DNA of 33,847 bases, from contig DATFYM010000115.1 in the NCBI GenBank assembly GCA_035315065.1, positions 1 to 33,847 on the forward strand, in the 5' to 3' direction. The translations under genes and the position numbers were made by a program. Under the pieces are notes generated by a model, which was given only the letters and a program-made list of their open reading frames with translations, did no database searches and was not told the DNA's origin. Positions 14,782 through 22,534 of the stretch are shown in pieces. The DNA is from DATFYM01 sp035315065 (lineage in GTDB: Bacteria; Acidobacteriota; Terriglobia; UBA7540). How positions within the stretch are numbered: the first letter of the stretch is position 1; each line of letters starts with the position of its first letter.

Positions 14782-16104
14782 ATGAATGTGAAAAAAGCAA
14801 TCTGGCCATTGGCAGGCTTGGCGCTCCTGGTGGTGCTCGGGACCGCGGCGCGCGGCAAGCTGCAAGAGTTTCGCGGCAAGACGGAGCAGGTGGTCCCGAC
14901 CGCGCGCGTCGAGCGCGGCGATGTGTCCCTCGACGTGCGCACCACCGGCGCGCTGCAAGCCGGGCGCACCGCCATGCTGACGGCGCCGCCCGTCAGCGGC
15001 GGGTCGCTCACCATCGTCCACCTGCTCAAGACCGGAACGCCGGTGAAGAAGGGCGACCTGGTGGTGGAGTTCGACCCGAGCGAGCAGGAATACAACCTGG
15101 AGCAGGCCAAGTCGGACCTGGCGCAGGCGGAGCAAGAGATCACCAAAGCCAAGGCTGACGCGGCCGTCCAAGCGGCGCAGGACCAAGTGACGCTGCTGAA
15201 GGACCAGTTCGACGTCAAGCGTGCCGAGTTCGAAGTCAGCAAGAACGAACTGGTGAGCGCCATCGACGCCAAGAAGAACACCCTGGCTCTGGAAGAGGCT
15301 AAGCGCGCGCTGGCGCAGTTCGAGTCGGACATGAAATCGCACGCGATCTCGAGCCAGGCGACGCTGGCCGTAAACCAGGAAAAGCGCCAGAAGGCGACGC
15401 TGAGCATGCAGGAAGCCGAGCGCAACATCGCCAGCCTGCGCGTCGTTTCGCCCATCGATGGCTTGGTGGAAGTGAAACTGAATCAGCGGGCCGGCGGAGG
15501 CTTTTTCTTCACCGGCATGGTCTTGCCCGAATTCCGGGAGGGAGACCAGGCCTATCCGGGACAGATGATCGCGCAGGCAATCGACCCGGGCGATATGGAG
15601 ATCCAGGCCAAGGTGGATGAGGTCGACCGGGCCAACCTCAGCCAGGGCCAGGCGGCGGACGTCCAAATCGATGCGCTGCCGGGCCGGACCTTTAGCGGCA
15701 AGGTTAAGACGATTGCGGGGATGGCATCGCGAGGCGACTGGTGGGAGGGCGGAAGCACCATGAGCAAGTTCGGGGTGACCTTTGAAATCGAGAAGCCCGG
15801 TCCTGAGCTTCGCCCCGGCTACAGCGCTCACGTCACAATTGCGGCCAACTCGCTTCACGACGTGCTCTACGTACCCACGCAGGCGGTGTTCGAGAAGAAC
15901 GGCAAGCCGGTGGTCTATGTGAAGAACGGCAGCGCGTTTCGCACCCAAGAGGTCAAGATCAAGTCCCACGCCGAGGCCAGGACGGTGGTGGAGGGCGTCG
16001 CCGTGGGTACCGAGGTGGCCCTGCTGAATCCCGAGGTGCAGAGCAAGAGCGCGGCCAAAACGGCTGGACCTCTCGGGACGTCGCTCGGCGGAGGTGGCCG
16101 GTGA
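14782..16104 (+). CDS. HlyD/MacA-type membrane-fusion adaptor 3
   Basis: The N-terminal signal-anchor is AIWPLAGLALLVVLG. The lipoyl half is KTGTPVKKGDLVVEFDPSE, followed by a coiled coil of about 110 residues and VVSPIDGLVEVKL. The barrel (AKVDEVDRANLSQGQAADVQI) and a C-terminal DVLYVPTQAVFEKNGKPVVYV domain follow. ATG 14782 is given; GGAGA lies too close for it but 7 nt before the in-frame GTG 14788, which may be the real start. The stop overlaps the permease start by 4 nt, so this is the adaptor most directly tied to that permease. Confidence 0.9.
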   Translation: MNVKKAIWPLAGLALLVVLGTAARGKLQEFRGKTEQVVPTARVERGDVSLDVRTTGALQAGRTAMLTAPPVSGGSLTIVHLLKTGTPVKKGDLVVEFDPSEQEYNLEQAKSDLAQAEQEITKAKADAAVQAAQDQVTLLKDQFDVKRAEFEVSKNELVSAIDAKKNTLALEEAKRALAQFESDMKSHAISSQATLAVNQEKRQKATLSMQEAERNIASLRVVSPIDGLVEVKLNQRAGGGFFFTGMVLPEFREGDQAYPGQMIAQAIDPGDMEIQAKVDEVDRANLSQGQAADVQIDALPGRTFSGKVKTIAGMASRGDWWEGGSTMSKFGVTFEIEKPGPELRPGYSAHVTIAANSLHDVLYVPTQAVFEKNGKPVVYVKNGSAFRTQEVKIKSHAEARTVVEGVAVGTEVALLNPEVQSKSAAKTAGPLGTSLGGGGR

Positions 16105-17402
16105 CCGTGTCAGGGAACACCGCGGCGCTTCCTCGCCTCGCCCCGCCCCGGCGCTGGACTCAGTTTTTTCCCGACCTGCTCCAGGGCTTTGAAAACCTGC
16201 GCCAGCGCAAGCTGCGCTCTCTGCTCACCATGCTGGGCATGATCTTCGGTGTGGCGGCGGTGGTCTCCATGCTTTCCATCGGCGCCGGTGCCCAGAAGCA
16301 GGTGATGGCCTACATCGAGCAACTGGGCGTGCACAACCTTATTGTGGAGGCCAAGGAGGCCACGGACGATCAATCGTTCCAGAAGATCCGGCGCATCTCG
16401 CCCGGCCTCACCTTTCAGGACCTGCGCGTGATCCGCACCAACGTCAGCGGGATCGCGGAATCCACCGCCCGCAAGCGCTTCACGCCCCCCAAGATGATCC
16501 CCAAGCCCGGCCAAGACATCCCCATGATCTACGGCGTCAGCCCCGCCTATCGCGAGATAGGTAGCCTACACGTCGTCACCGGGCGCTTTTTCAACGACGA
16601 CGAGACCGAGCACGCGTCGCCGATCTGCGTCCTGGGTGAAGGAGCCAAGGCCAATCTCTTCGGGCCGCGGGAGGCGGTGGGGCAGTACGTCAAGGCCGGC
16701 GACCAGTGGTTCCATGTGATCGGCGTGGTGGGGCCGCAGCTCACTGCCGAGACCAACCTTCCCGGGCTTCCGGCCCAGGACATGAACAACCTCATTTACG
16801 TGCCGCTCTACGCGGCCATCTACCGCCTGGCTGACGTCAATAGCCGCCAGAAGGACGAAATCGACGGCGTGTATCTGAGGCTTGCCGACGGCGCCGACAG
16901 CGTCGCCGTGGCGGACCTGGTCCGCGGCATCCTCAACGCGTCGCACCACAACGGCGGCGACTTCAGCGTGATCGTGCCGGCGGAGCTGCTCGCCGAGCAG
17001 AAGCGCACCGAGAGTATCTTCAGTATGGTGATGGTGGCCATCGCTTCCATCTCGCTGCTGGTGGGCGGCATCGGGATCATGAACATCATGCTGGCCAGCA
17101 TCCTGGAACGTACGCACGAAATCGGCGTGCGGAGGGCCATCGGGGCGCGGCAGCGGGACATCATCCGCCAGTTCCTGATGGAGGCGATCTTGATTTCGTT
17201 TGTGGGCGGGCTGATTGGGATCGCCTTCGGCTTCGGGCTGTCGCGCCTCATCGCCTGGCTGGCCGGATGGTCCACCATCGTCACGGTGAACTCGATCCTG
17301 CTGGCTTTCCTGGTCTCGGTTTCGGTGGGATTGGTATTCGGGATTTATCCGGCACGGAAGGCAGCGCGCCTCGATCCTGTGGAGGCGCTGAGGTACGAAT
17401 GA
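16101..17402 (+). CDS. MacB-type ABC exporter permease (FtsX fold)
   Basis: The 433-residue product has one helix near residues 40-60 (SLLTMLGMIFGVAAVVSML) and a large periplasmic MacB_PCD domain. Three C-terminal helices of the FtsX domain begin around SIFSMVMVAIASISLLVGGIG. It ends with VFGIYPARKAARLDPVEALR. The ALGAR-like coupling segment RRAIGARQRDIIRQFLMEA would touch the ATPase. GTG 16101 overlaps the adaptor stop (GTGA). No ATP-binding subunit is encoded in this window, which is unusual because it normally sits beside the permease. A repeat starts immediately after the stop. Confidence 0.92.
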   Translation: MTVSGNTAALPRLAPPRRWTQFFPDLLQGFENLRQRKLRSLLTMLGMIFGVAAVVSMLSIGAGAQKQVMAYIEQLGVHNLIVEAKEATDDQSFQKIRRISPGLTFQDLRVIRTNVSGIAESTARKRFTPPKMIPKPGQDIPMIYGVSPAYREIGSLHVVTGRFFNDDETEHASPICVLGEGAKANLFGPREAVGQYVKAGDQWFHVIGVVGPQLTAETNLPGLPAQDMNNLIYVPLYAAIYRLADVNSRQKDEIDGVYLRLADGADSVAVADLVRGILNASHHNGGDFSVIVPAELLAEQKRTESIFSMVMVAIASISLLVGGIGIMNIMLASILERTHEIGVRRAIGARQRDIIRQFLMEAILISFVGGLIGIAFGFGLSRLIAWLAGWSTIVTVNSILLAFLVSVSVGLVFGIYPARKAARLDPVEALRYE

Positions 17403-17437
17403 AGCAGTGGCTAGTGGCTAGTAGTCAGTGGCGAGCG
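17403..17437. repeat. GTGGCTAGTGGCTAG repeat
   Basis: GAAGCAGTGGCTAGTGGC and related words start at the base after the permease stop codon. This is the same family as at 538 and 641. Confidence 0.7.
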
Positions 17438-17466
17438 CAGAATGAAGGATGACTCCGCTCGCAGCA

Positions 17467-17496
17467 TTTCCGCTGCATCCAACAGTAGGTTACAAT
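17467..17496 (+). promoter_or_regulatory. Possible promoter of the HEPN/RelA-SpoT operon
   Basis: A TACAAT box at 17491-17496 lies 80 nt before the HEPN start. The matching upstream element (TTTCCG/TTCCGC) is poor. If real, it would let this operon be expressed apart from the exporter genes. Confidence 0.25.
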
Positions 17497-17575
17497 CGCC
17501 AGCCGCGCGAAATGGTGATCAAACCTCGGGGCGTTTTTGTTACCCCGCGGCTTGCGGCTGAAGGTGAGCATTTTT

Positions 17576-18064
17576 ATGCCTTACGATCCACCGCCTGACC
17601 TGCTCGATCGAGATCTCGTTCTTGCCTTCTTCTGGAAGTTCTCCGTTTTCGAGTGTGCGCTGAGGCGTGCAGGATTCGTCCGTCCAAGCCGGAATGACGC
17701 CGCCGAGGCCGACTGGGGCAGGTTCGGAAAATCCATTCGCGGTCGGTTCGTTGAAGTCGGCGCGACTGGGTTCCAGGATGCTGTTCGCACCTTGAAGGAG
17801 GCCTCGCCGCGCAGACAGGTGGTCCGGGACCGCCAGCTCGGGTGGGAGTCGATTACGCGCCGAGTCAACGAGTCAGACGAGGAGTTCGTGCTGCGCCTGG
17901 TCAAGACGGCCAGGAATAATCTCTTCCACGGCGGCAAGTACCCCGATGGGCCAGCCGAGGAGATCGCGCGCGACAGAGCAATCCTCCAGGCGGGCCTACG
18001 GGTACTTGAGGGCTGCCGCGAGCTGCATAAAGGTGTTGCGCATTGGGTCAGGGAGGCGGCATAA
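17576..18064 (+). CDS. HEPN-like protein, candidate RNase
   Basis: This 162-residue, mostly helical protein has the HEPN signature RNNLFH at residues 113-118 (R-x4-H), the RNase active motif of many HEPN toxins. It lies on a helix preceded by DEEFVLRLVKTA and followed by RDRAILQAGLRVLEGC. The N-terminal helices contain WKFSVFECALRRAGF. ATG 17576 is chosen because AAGGTGAG lies 7 nt upstream. The gene overlaps the next one by about 22 nt, so the two are translationally coupled. HEPN proteins cleave RNA in TA, CRISPR and phage-defence systems. A partner with a nucleotide-synthetase domain next door is unusual. Activity is inferred from the motif. Confidence 0.7.
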   Translation: MPYDPPPDLLDRDLVLAFFWKFSVFECALRRAGFVRPSRNDAAEADWGRFGKSIRGRFVEVGATGFQDAVRTLKEASPRRQVVRDRQLGWESITRRVNESDEEFVLRLVKTARNNLFHGGKYPDGPAEEIARDRAILQAGLRVLEGCRELHKGVAHWVREAA

Positions 18065-18750
18065 AACTTTCCAATGCCCAAATCGACCGGTTAGGAGATC
18101 GCCTGCGAAAGGGCGGAGTTTCAGACGACGATCTTCGCTTGCTGAATGCCTACCGCGGGTCCTTTGCGGAGGCCTACCAAGAGTTGGTGGCAATCATCCG
18201 TAATGCGACACAATTGGAGCCGAAGGCCAGGCCCGCAAAGTCCACGACTTCCATAATCGCGAAGCTACGGCGCCAACCGATTCGGCTGAGTCGAATGCAG
18301 GATGTCGCAGGCTGCCGCTTGATTGTAAGAGGCGCTGTGGAACAAAGTCAGGTTGTGGAGCGGCTCAAGACCTCTCTGACGAAGGCCGTCGTGGTTGATC
18401 GACGGAAAAAAACCAGCCACGGATACCGCGCCGTTCACATAATTGCCACAGTTCGGAACCGACCGATCGAGATTCAAGTTCGGACCGAGGTCCAACATCT
18501 GTGGGCTCAGTTATCAGAGAAGCTCTCGGACTCCATCGATCCGGCCATTAAATACGGAGGAGGCGATTCCGAGATCCAGAAGTTCCTGTCGGCTCTTTCT
18601 TTGGGGTTTGAAAACCTGGAAGATTTGGAGTTACAGCGTGATACGGCGGAGGTGGCTCGCGGCTTCAACCTGATGCTTCGCCAATTGCTTGAACTAGGCG
18701 AGCTCGTGTTCGCCGCGAGGAAAGTGAGGAGAAATGATCTTTCTAATTGA
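18043..18750 (+). CDS. Small RelA/SpoT-type nucleotide synthetase (toxSAS-like)
   Basis: A single RelA/SpoT synthetase domain without an HD hydrolase. Motifs in order: ARPAKSTTSIIAKL (R63, K66), RMQDVAGCRLIV (85-95), HGYRAVH (126-132), IEIQVRT (142-148, with the catalytic Glu143) and HLWAQLSEKLSD. Such enzymes make (p)ppGpp, or in toxSAS toxins make (pp)pApp or pyrophosphorylate tRNA. TTG 18043 is the only usual start codon near the HEPN stop; a GGGAGG at 18051 before ATA 18061 is an odd alternative. The gene overlaps both neighbours, which points to one functional unit. A toxin role rests on context: no long Rel domains, tight coupling, TA-rich surroundings. Confidence 0.85.
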   Translation: MGQGGGIKLSNAQIDRLGDRLRKGGVSDDDLRLLNAYRGSFAEAYQELVAIIRNATQLEPKARPAKSTTSIIAKLRRQPIRLSRMQDVAGCRLIVRGAVEQSQVVERLKTSLTKAVVVDRRKKTSHGYRAVHIIATVRNRPIEIQVRTEVQHLWAQLSEKLSDSIDPAIKYGGGDSEIQKFLSALSLGFENLEDLELQRDTAEVARGFNLMLRQLLELGELVFAARKVRRNDLSN

Positions 18751-18994
18751 GTACGACCGTCCCACAGGAACGCTCGTGCAATTCATCAAGTTCGAGGATT
18801 CGTTGCGACAGGCCGCCGCGCAGGCTCGACTCGACTTGGAATTACGTCTCAACCGCGAGGGTGTCCAGCACGAGGTCGTAACATTGGAGGCTCCTAGCGA
18901 GGAGGCAGTTCGACACTCGCACGGACGCTATTTCAAAACTATTGCTGAGCTAGTCGAAGATTGGGTAGCAAGCACTGGCGATAATGGCCGATAG
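18734..18994 (+). CDS. Small protein coupled to the RelA/SpoT synthetase
   Basis: The product has 86 residues: a first strand MIFLIEYDRPTGTLVQF, a helix rich in Ala/Arg/Glu (DSLRQAAAQARLDLELRLN), then HEVVTLEAPSEEAVRHSH and RYFKTIAEL. GAGGAGA lies 2-3 nt before the ATG, and the gene overlaps the synthetase stop by 17 nt. It has no recognised domain. Its place as the last gene of an overlapping trio makes it the natural candidate for an antitoxin or regulator. I have the impression that similar proteins exist beside such synthetases, but could not check it. Confidence 0.65.
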   Translation: MIFLIEYDRPTGTLVQFIKFEDSLRQAAAQARLDLELRLNREGVQHEVVTLEAPSEEAVRHSHGRYFKTIAELVEDWVASTGDNGR

Positions 18995-19064
18995 GGGAGG
19001 CTTTTTTGTGACCTCTGACGCTAGATGTCGGAGCGCTGAGAGAATAACTGTTCGGAGGGGCAGC

Positions 19065-20792
19065 ATGACAAGGCAGTTCAGGTTCATTCTTCATTTCCCA
19101 TTCGTCACTCATTACTCATCACTCGTCACCTTTCTCAAACTAGCCACTAGCCGCTGGCCACTAGCCACTGCTCTTCTGCTCGTCACTTGTCACTTGTCAC
19201 TCGTCACTGCTCTAAAGGCGCAGACCTTTCCCACGCCGGACTACTTCGATCAATTCACTCACCAGGCACCGGCGCCGGCGCAAGTCCGCGGCCCCGAGGG
19301 TCTGCACGACTACGTCGTCGATGGCAAGCTGCGCCTGACCTTGCACGACGCCGTCCGCCTGGCGCTGCTGAACAACACCGAGGTCCGCGTGAACCAGTTG
19401 CAGATCGAGAACGCCAAGTATGGGGTGCTCGGCGCCTATGCGCCCTTCGATCCGCAGTTTCTGACGAACTACAGCTCGAACCGCAGCAGTTCGCCGGCCA
19501 CCAGCCAGTTGCAAGGCGCGTCCACGGTATCCACCCTTTCGCAGCAGAGCACCTCCACCTATTCCCAGACTTTCCAGACGGGCACCAACCTCAACCTCCA
19601 GTTCAGCGGCAGCAAGGGCGACACCAACAGCAGCTTTCAGTTCATCAACCCTTATCTCAGCGCCGGGCTGAACCTTCAGTTCACGCAGCCGCTGCTTCGC
19701 AACCGCGGATTGTTTCCCAACCGCGCACCTATCGTGATCGCGCAACGCAACCTGGCGCAGTCGCGCGACAATTTCGAAGCCCAAGTCAGTGCGACGCTGC
19801 AGCAGGCGATTGACCAATACTGGCAGGTAGTCCTGGCGCGCGAGAGCCTGCGCGTGGCGCAAAGTTCCTTCGAGCAGGCGCAGAAGAGCTACGAGCACGA
19901 CAAGCGCGCGCTCGAACTGGGTGCCCTGCCGCCGCTCAATATTTATCAGTCCGAATCGCAGATGGCGCAGCGTCGCGTGGTCGTCATCCAGCAGGAATAC
20001 GCGCTGAAACAGGCCGAGGACGCGTTTCGGCCCCTGGTGGGCGCGGACCTCGATCCCTATGTTAGCGTCCTCGACCTCGACTTGGTGGAGGATCCTGATC
20101 CCAAGGGTGATCTTCTAACCGTCGACGCCAAGACGGCTCTTAACCAGGCCCTTCAGCATCGCCCCGAGCTTCGCGCGCTGGAGCAGCAGCTCGAGAACGA
20201 CGACACCAGCCTCCGGCTCGCCCACAACTCGCTGCTGCCGGACCTCGAGTTGACCGGCCTTTACGCCTCCAACGGCATCGGCGGAAACCAGCTCAGCACC
20301 GCGACGCCGCCCACCGTGATCCCCGGAGGTTTTAGTAACGCCCTCGACCAACTGTGGGGGTTCAACTACCCGACCTACGGCTTCACCCTGTCGCTGAACC
20401 TGCCGATACGCAATCGCAGCGCGGCCGCCAGACTGGGTCAGGCGTCGGTGCAGAAGAGAAGCGACCTCTATCAGCTCCGCCGGCAGAACCAGAGCATCGG
20501 CCTGGACGTGGTGACCGCGGTGCACCAACTCGAGCAAGCCAAGTTGTCGCTGGAGGCGGCCAAGATCTCACGCGGCCTCGCCCAGAAAAACCTGGAAGCC
20601 GAGCAGCGCAAGTACGAACTGGGCAGCGAGCCGGCCCAGTTCGTGCTGCAGGCTCAGACCGATCTCGCCACTGCCGAGTCGGGCCTGGTGCAAGCGGAAG
20701 TCGGATATCAGATGGCCGTGGCGGCGGTGGACCACGCCACCGGCGATCTGCTTGACCACCAGCACGTGCAGATTTCGAGCCTCACGAATTGA
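19065..20792 (+). CDS. TolC-family outer-membrane efflux channel
   Basis: The 575-residue product shows two repeats typical of outer-membrane efflux proteins. One starts LRLTLHDAVRLALLNNTEVR and runs to the coiled-coil pair ending NLAQSRDNFEAQVSATL. The second starts TALNQALQHRPELRALE and ends at LVQAEVGYQMAVAAVD. GALPPLNIYQSESQ and LGSEPAQFVLQAQTDLA are conserved channel turns. ATG 19065 follows GGAGGGG by 4 nt. The signal peptide (about residues 1-46) is unusual: it is written by intergenic repeat words, yet has a hydrophobic core (LATALLLVT) and a cut after LKAQ. It would pair with the MacB-like permease upstream, from which it is separated by the HEPN/RelA-SpoT operon. Confidence 0.92.
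   Translation: MTRQFRFILHFPFVTHYSSLVTFLKLATSRWPLATALLLVTCHLSLVTALKAQTFPTPDYFDQFTHQAPAPAQVRGPEGLHDYVVDGKLRLTLHDAVRLALLNNTEVRVNQLQIENAKYGVLGAYAPFDPQFLTNYSSNRSSSPATSQLQGASTVSTLSQQSTSTYSQTFQTGTNLNLQFSGSKGDTNSSFQFINPYLSAGLNLQFTQPLLRNRGLFPNRAPIVIAQRNLAQSRDNFEAQVSATLQQAIDQYWQVVLARESLRVAQSSFEQAQKSYEHDKRALELGALPPLNIYQSESQMAQRRVVVIQQEYALKQAEDAFRPLVGADLDPYVSVLDLDLVEDPDPKGDLLTVDAKTALNQALQHRPELRALEQQLENDDTSLRLAHNSLLPDLELTGLYASNGIGGNQLSTATPPTVIPGGFSNALDQLWGFNYPTYGFTLSLNLPIRNRSAAARLGQASVQKRSDLYQLRRQNQSIGLDVVTAVHQLEQAKLSLEAAKISRGLAQKNLEAEQRKYELGSEPAQFVLQAQTDLATAESGLVQAEVGYQMAVAAVDHATGDLLDHQHVQISSLTN
19085..19212. repeat. Repeat words forming the TolC signal peptide
   Basis: CACTCATTACTCATCACTCG, then TAGCCACTAGCCGC with GGCCACTAGCCACTG, then CTTGTCACTTGTCAC and TCGTCACTGC. 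These are the same words as in intergenic repeats (538, 641, 17403, 29164). They lie inside the coding frame. Confidence 0.75.
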
Positions 20793-21014
20793 CCGGGCCT
20801 TGGAGCCGAGATTCGGAATTAGGGTTAGCAAATGCAGCGCGGCTTCAGCAGCTTCTGCCAATCCGTGACATATTCCCCAGGCCGCGTAGTAGGGAAAACT
20901 GTGCGCGAGAACGGCGCTGCTTGCTTGAAAGCTCTGAAGAAATCGTTTGCGGCGTTAAGGTCTACATGGTAACGTCCCTACGTAATCTGATTACGTCCAA
21001 TGAAGGAGGGCCGC

Positions 21015-21323
21015 ATGAGTACGTGTTGCAAGTATCAGAGAAAGGAGAAAGATGAAATCAAGACAGCCGTCTGGTGTTATGACGACCGTGACAACTGCCC
21101 TATCGACCCTACTGGTGGCGCGGATCCAGGCTGGGTGCTGGTCCACGGATGGGCCGTTTCGGGAAAAAAGTGCAACGATGACCCGTGCAAAGATGAGCCC
21201 CCAGTACCTAAAGCGGTTGCCGGGGTTGGGTTAAGTTCTCCCGCAGAATCCGAGCTTACAGAGATACGCGTTTTGCTAGCCGAGGTCCAGGGTCGGCTCG
21301 CTGTGCTTGAACGTCTGAAATAG
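21015..21323 (+). CDS. Small Cys-containing hypothetical protein
   Basis: The product has 102 residues. The first half carries spaced cysteines (STCCKYQ, VWCYDD, DNCPID, KKCNDDPCKDE) around a WVLVHGWAV strand. The end is a helix SELTEIRVLLAEVQGRLAVLE. GAAGGAGGG ends 5 nt before ATG 21015. There is no known domain; the paired cysteines suggest metal binding or disulfides. A GAAGCGC-loop-GCGCTTC stem follows the stop at 21323-21350. Confidence 0.5.
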   Translation: MSTCCKYQRKEKDEIKTAVWCYDDRDNCPIDPTGGADPGWVLVHGWAVSGKKCNDDPCKDEPPVPKAVAGVGLSSPAESELTEIRVLLAEVQGRLAVLERLK

Positions 21324-21350
21324 AAGCGCCAGTCTGTGGGAAAGCGCTTC

Positions 21351-21599
21351 GGCGGGGGCATCATTCTGCTGCATTCTGCTGCATGCAACCGCGAATAACA
21401 CCCCTCGTTAGGCGCCCTGCACGCACGAGACGCGGTTTATACCTGGCCTTCTCGCCCTAAGCACAAGCGGCGTTCAGGCTGCCTCAGGTGGTGGATGATG
21501 ATGACTTATTCCAGAAGCGCGCGCATCTCGAACAGACGATTCGGGGCCCCTCGCTCGCCATAATCGAGCTGCTCGAGCCCCGAATCCACCCTCCCAGGC
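21351..21599. other. Short intergenic stretch without a gene
   Basis: It contains a tandem CATTCTGCTG repeat near 21361-21380 and nothing else recognised before the end of the minus-strand STAS gene. Confidence 0.4.
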
Positions 21600-21959
21600 T
21601 TACGCGCTGGCACCCTTGCCGAAGCTGGCGATCGCCGTGGCCTCGTCGGTGTGCACGTCGAAGACGGTCAAGAGCTTGGTGATCTGCAGGAGGTCGTGAA
21701 CCTTTTTGGTGAGGTTCAGCAGTTTCATGTTGCCCCCCTGGTTGGAGACGGCGGTAAAGGCGCTCACCAGTTCGCCGATCCCCGAGCTATCGATATAGGT
21801 GACGTCGGCGAGATTCAGCAGTAGATTCTTGTGGCCTTTGGCCAGATAATCCCTGATCATCTGGCGCAACTGGCTGCAGGTCTCTCCCAAAGTGATCCTG
21901 CCACTGATATCAACGACGGTAACTCCATCTACTTCCCGTGCTGTAGCTTTCATGCTCAC
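21600..21959 (-). CDS. STAS-domain anti-sigma factor antagonist (SpoIIAA/RsbV-like)
   Basis: The 119-residue STAS protein starts with VVDISGRITLGE and has the phosphorylation loop ADVTYIDSSGIGELVSAF, in which Ser58 is the acceptor. It ends KLLNLTKKVHDLLQITKL. Unphosphorylated antagonists bind the anti-sigma kinase and free the sigma factor. GTG 21959 is chosen: AGGAGG lies about 9 nt upstream and the codon overlaps the kinase stop (GTGA); ATG 21953 is an alternative. It forms a two-gene switch with the kinase upstream; the target sigma factor is not in this window. Confidence 0.92.
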   Translation of the reverse strand: MSMKATAREVDGVTVVDISGRITLGETCSQLRQMIRDYLAKGHKNLLLNLADVTYIDSSGIGELVSAFTAVSNQGGNMKLLNLTKKVHDLLQITKLLTVFDVHTDEATAIASFGKGASA

Positions 21960-22417
21960 GGTCTATGTCCTCCTTCGTGAACCTTGAGTTGGTTTGAATT
22001 CAAACGCTTGATCAGAGTGACTTCGGTACCCGATCCCGCAGGGTGTTCGATCCGGAATTCGTCCATGAAAGTCCGGATCAGGAAGATGCCTCGCCCTGAA
22101 ACCTTCAGCAGATTCTCCGGCGCCAGGGGATCGGGAATCTGGCTCACATCAAACCCAGTCCCTTCGTCCCGGATGTGGATCTCCAACCGGTCGGCGCGAA
22201 TCTCGAAGCGCAGCCAGATCTTCTTGCTGGCGTCGCTCTTGTTGCCGTGGCGAACCGCATTGATCATCGATTCGTGGACGGCCATTTCGACCTTGTGCTG
22301 GTCCTCCTCTTCGAGCCCGGCGCGGGCGCACATGCGCATGGCAATCTCGTCCGCGACCTCCACGTTCTCCAGCGTGCTATCGAGCGTCGCTTCGACGGCG
22401 TTGGCGTCAGCAGTCAT
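21956..22417 (-). CDS. Anti-sigma factor serine kinase (RsbW/SpoIIAB-like)
   Basis: The 153-residue GHKL-type ATPase has an N box HESMINAVRHGN (residues 48-59), a G1 box IRDEGTGFD (82-90) and a G2 box GRGIFLIRTFMDE (108-120). It would bind a sigma factor and phosphorylate the downstream STAS protein. ATG 22417 has no Shine-Dalgarno sequence. A CATAAT box six nt upstream on the minus strand suggests a leaderless transcript. It overlaps the antagonist by 4 nt. Confidence 0.92.
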   Translation of the reverse strand: MTADANAVEATLDSTLENVEVADEIAMRMCARAGLEEEDQHKVEMAVHESMINAVRHGNKSDASKKIWLRFEIRADRLEIHIRDEGTGFDVSQIPDPLAPENLLKVSGRGIFLIRTFMDEFRIEHPAGSGTEVTLIKRLNSNQLKVHEGGHRP

Positions 22418-22534
22418 AGGTCGATTATGGCAAGGCGAATGCCGCCTCAGAAGTTACAACAAGGGACGCAGAAAGTCAACGAAAGTGCGATGAAAAACTT
22501 TGCCGTCGCCATCCGCATTGTTCGGTTCGCTGTC

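Noticed and set aside
14671..15969. 432-codon open frame on the minus strand
   Set aside because: It is antisense to adaptor 3, has no domain character and owes its length to the GC-rich codon use of the plus-strand gene.
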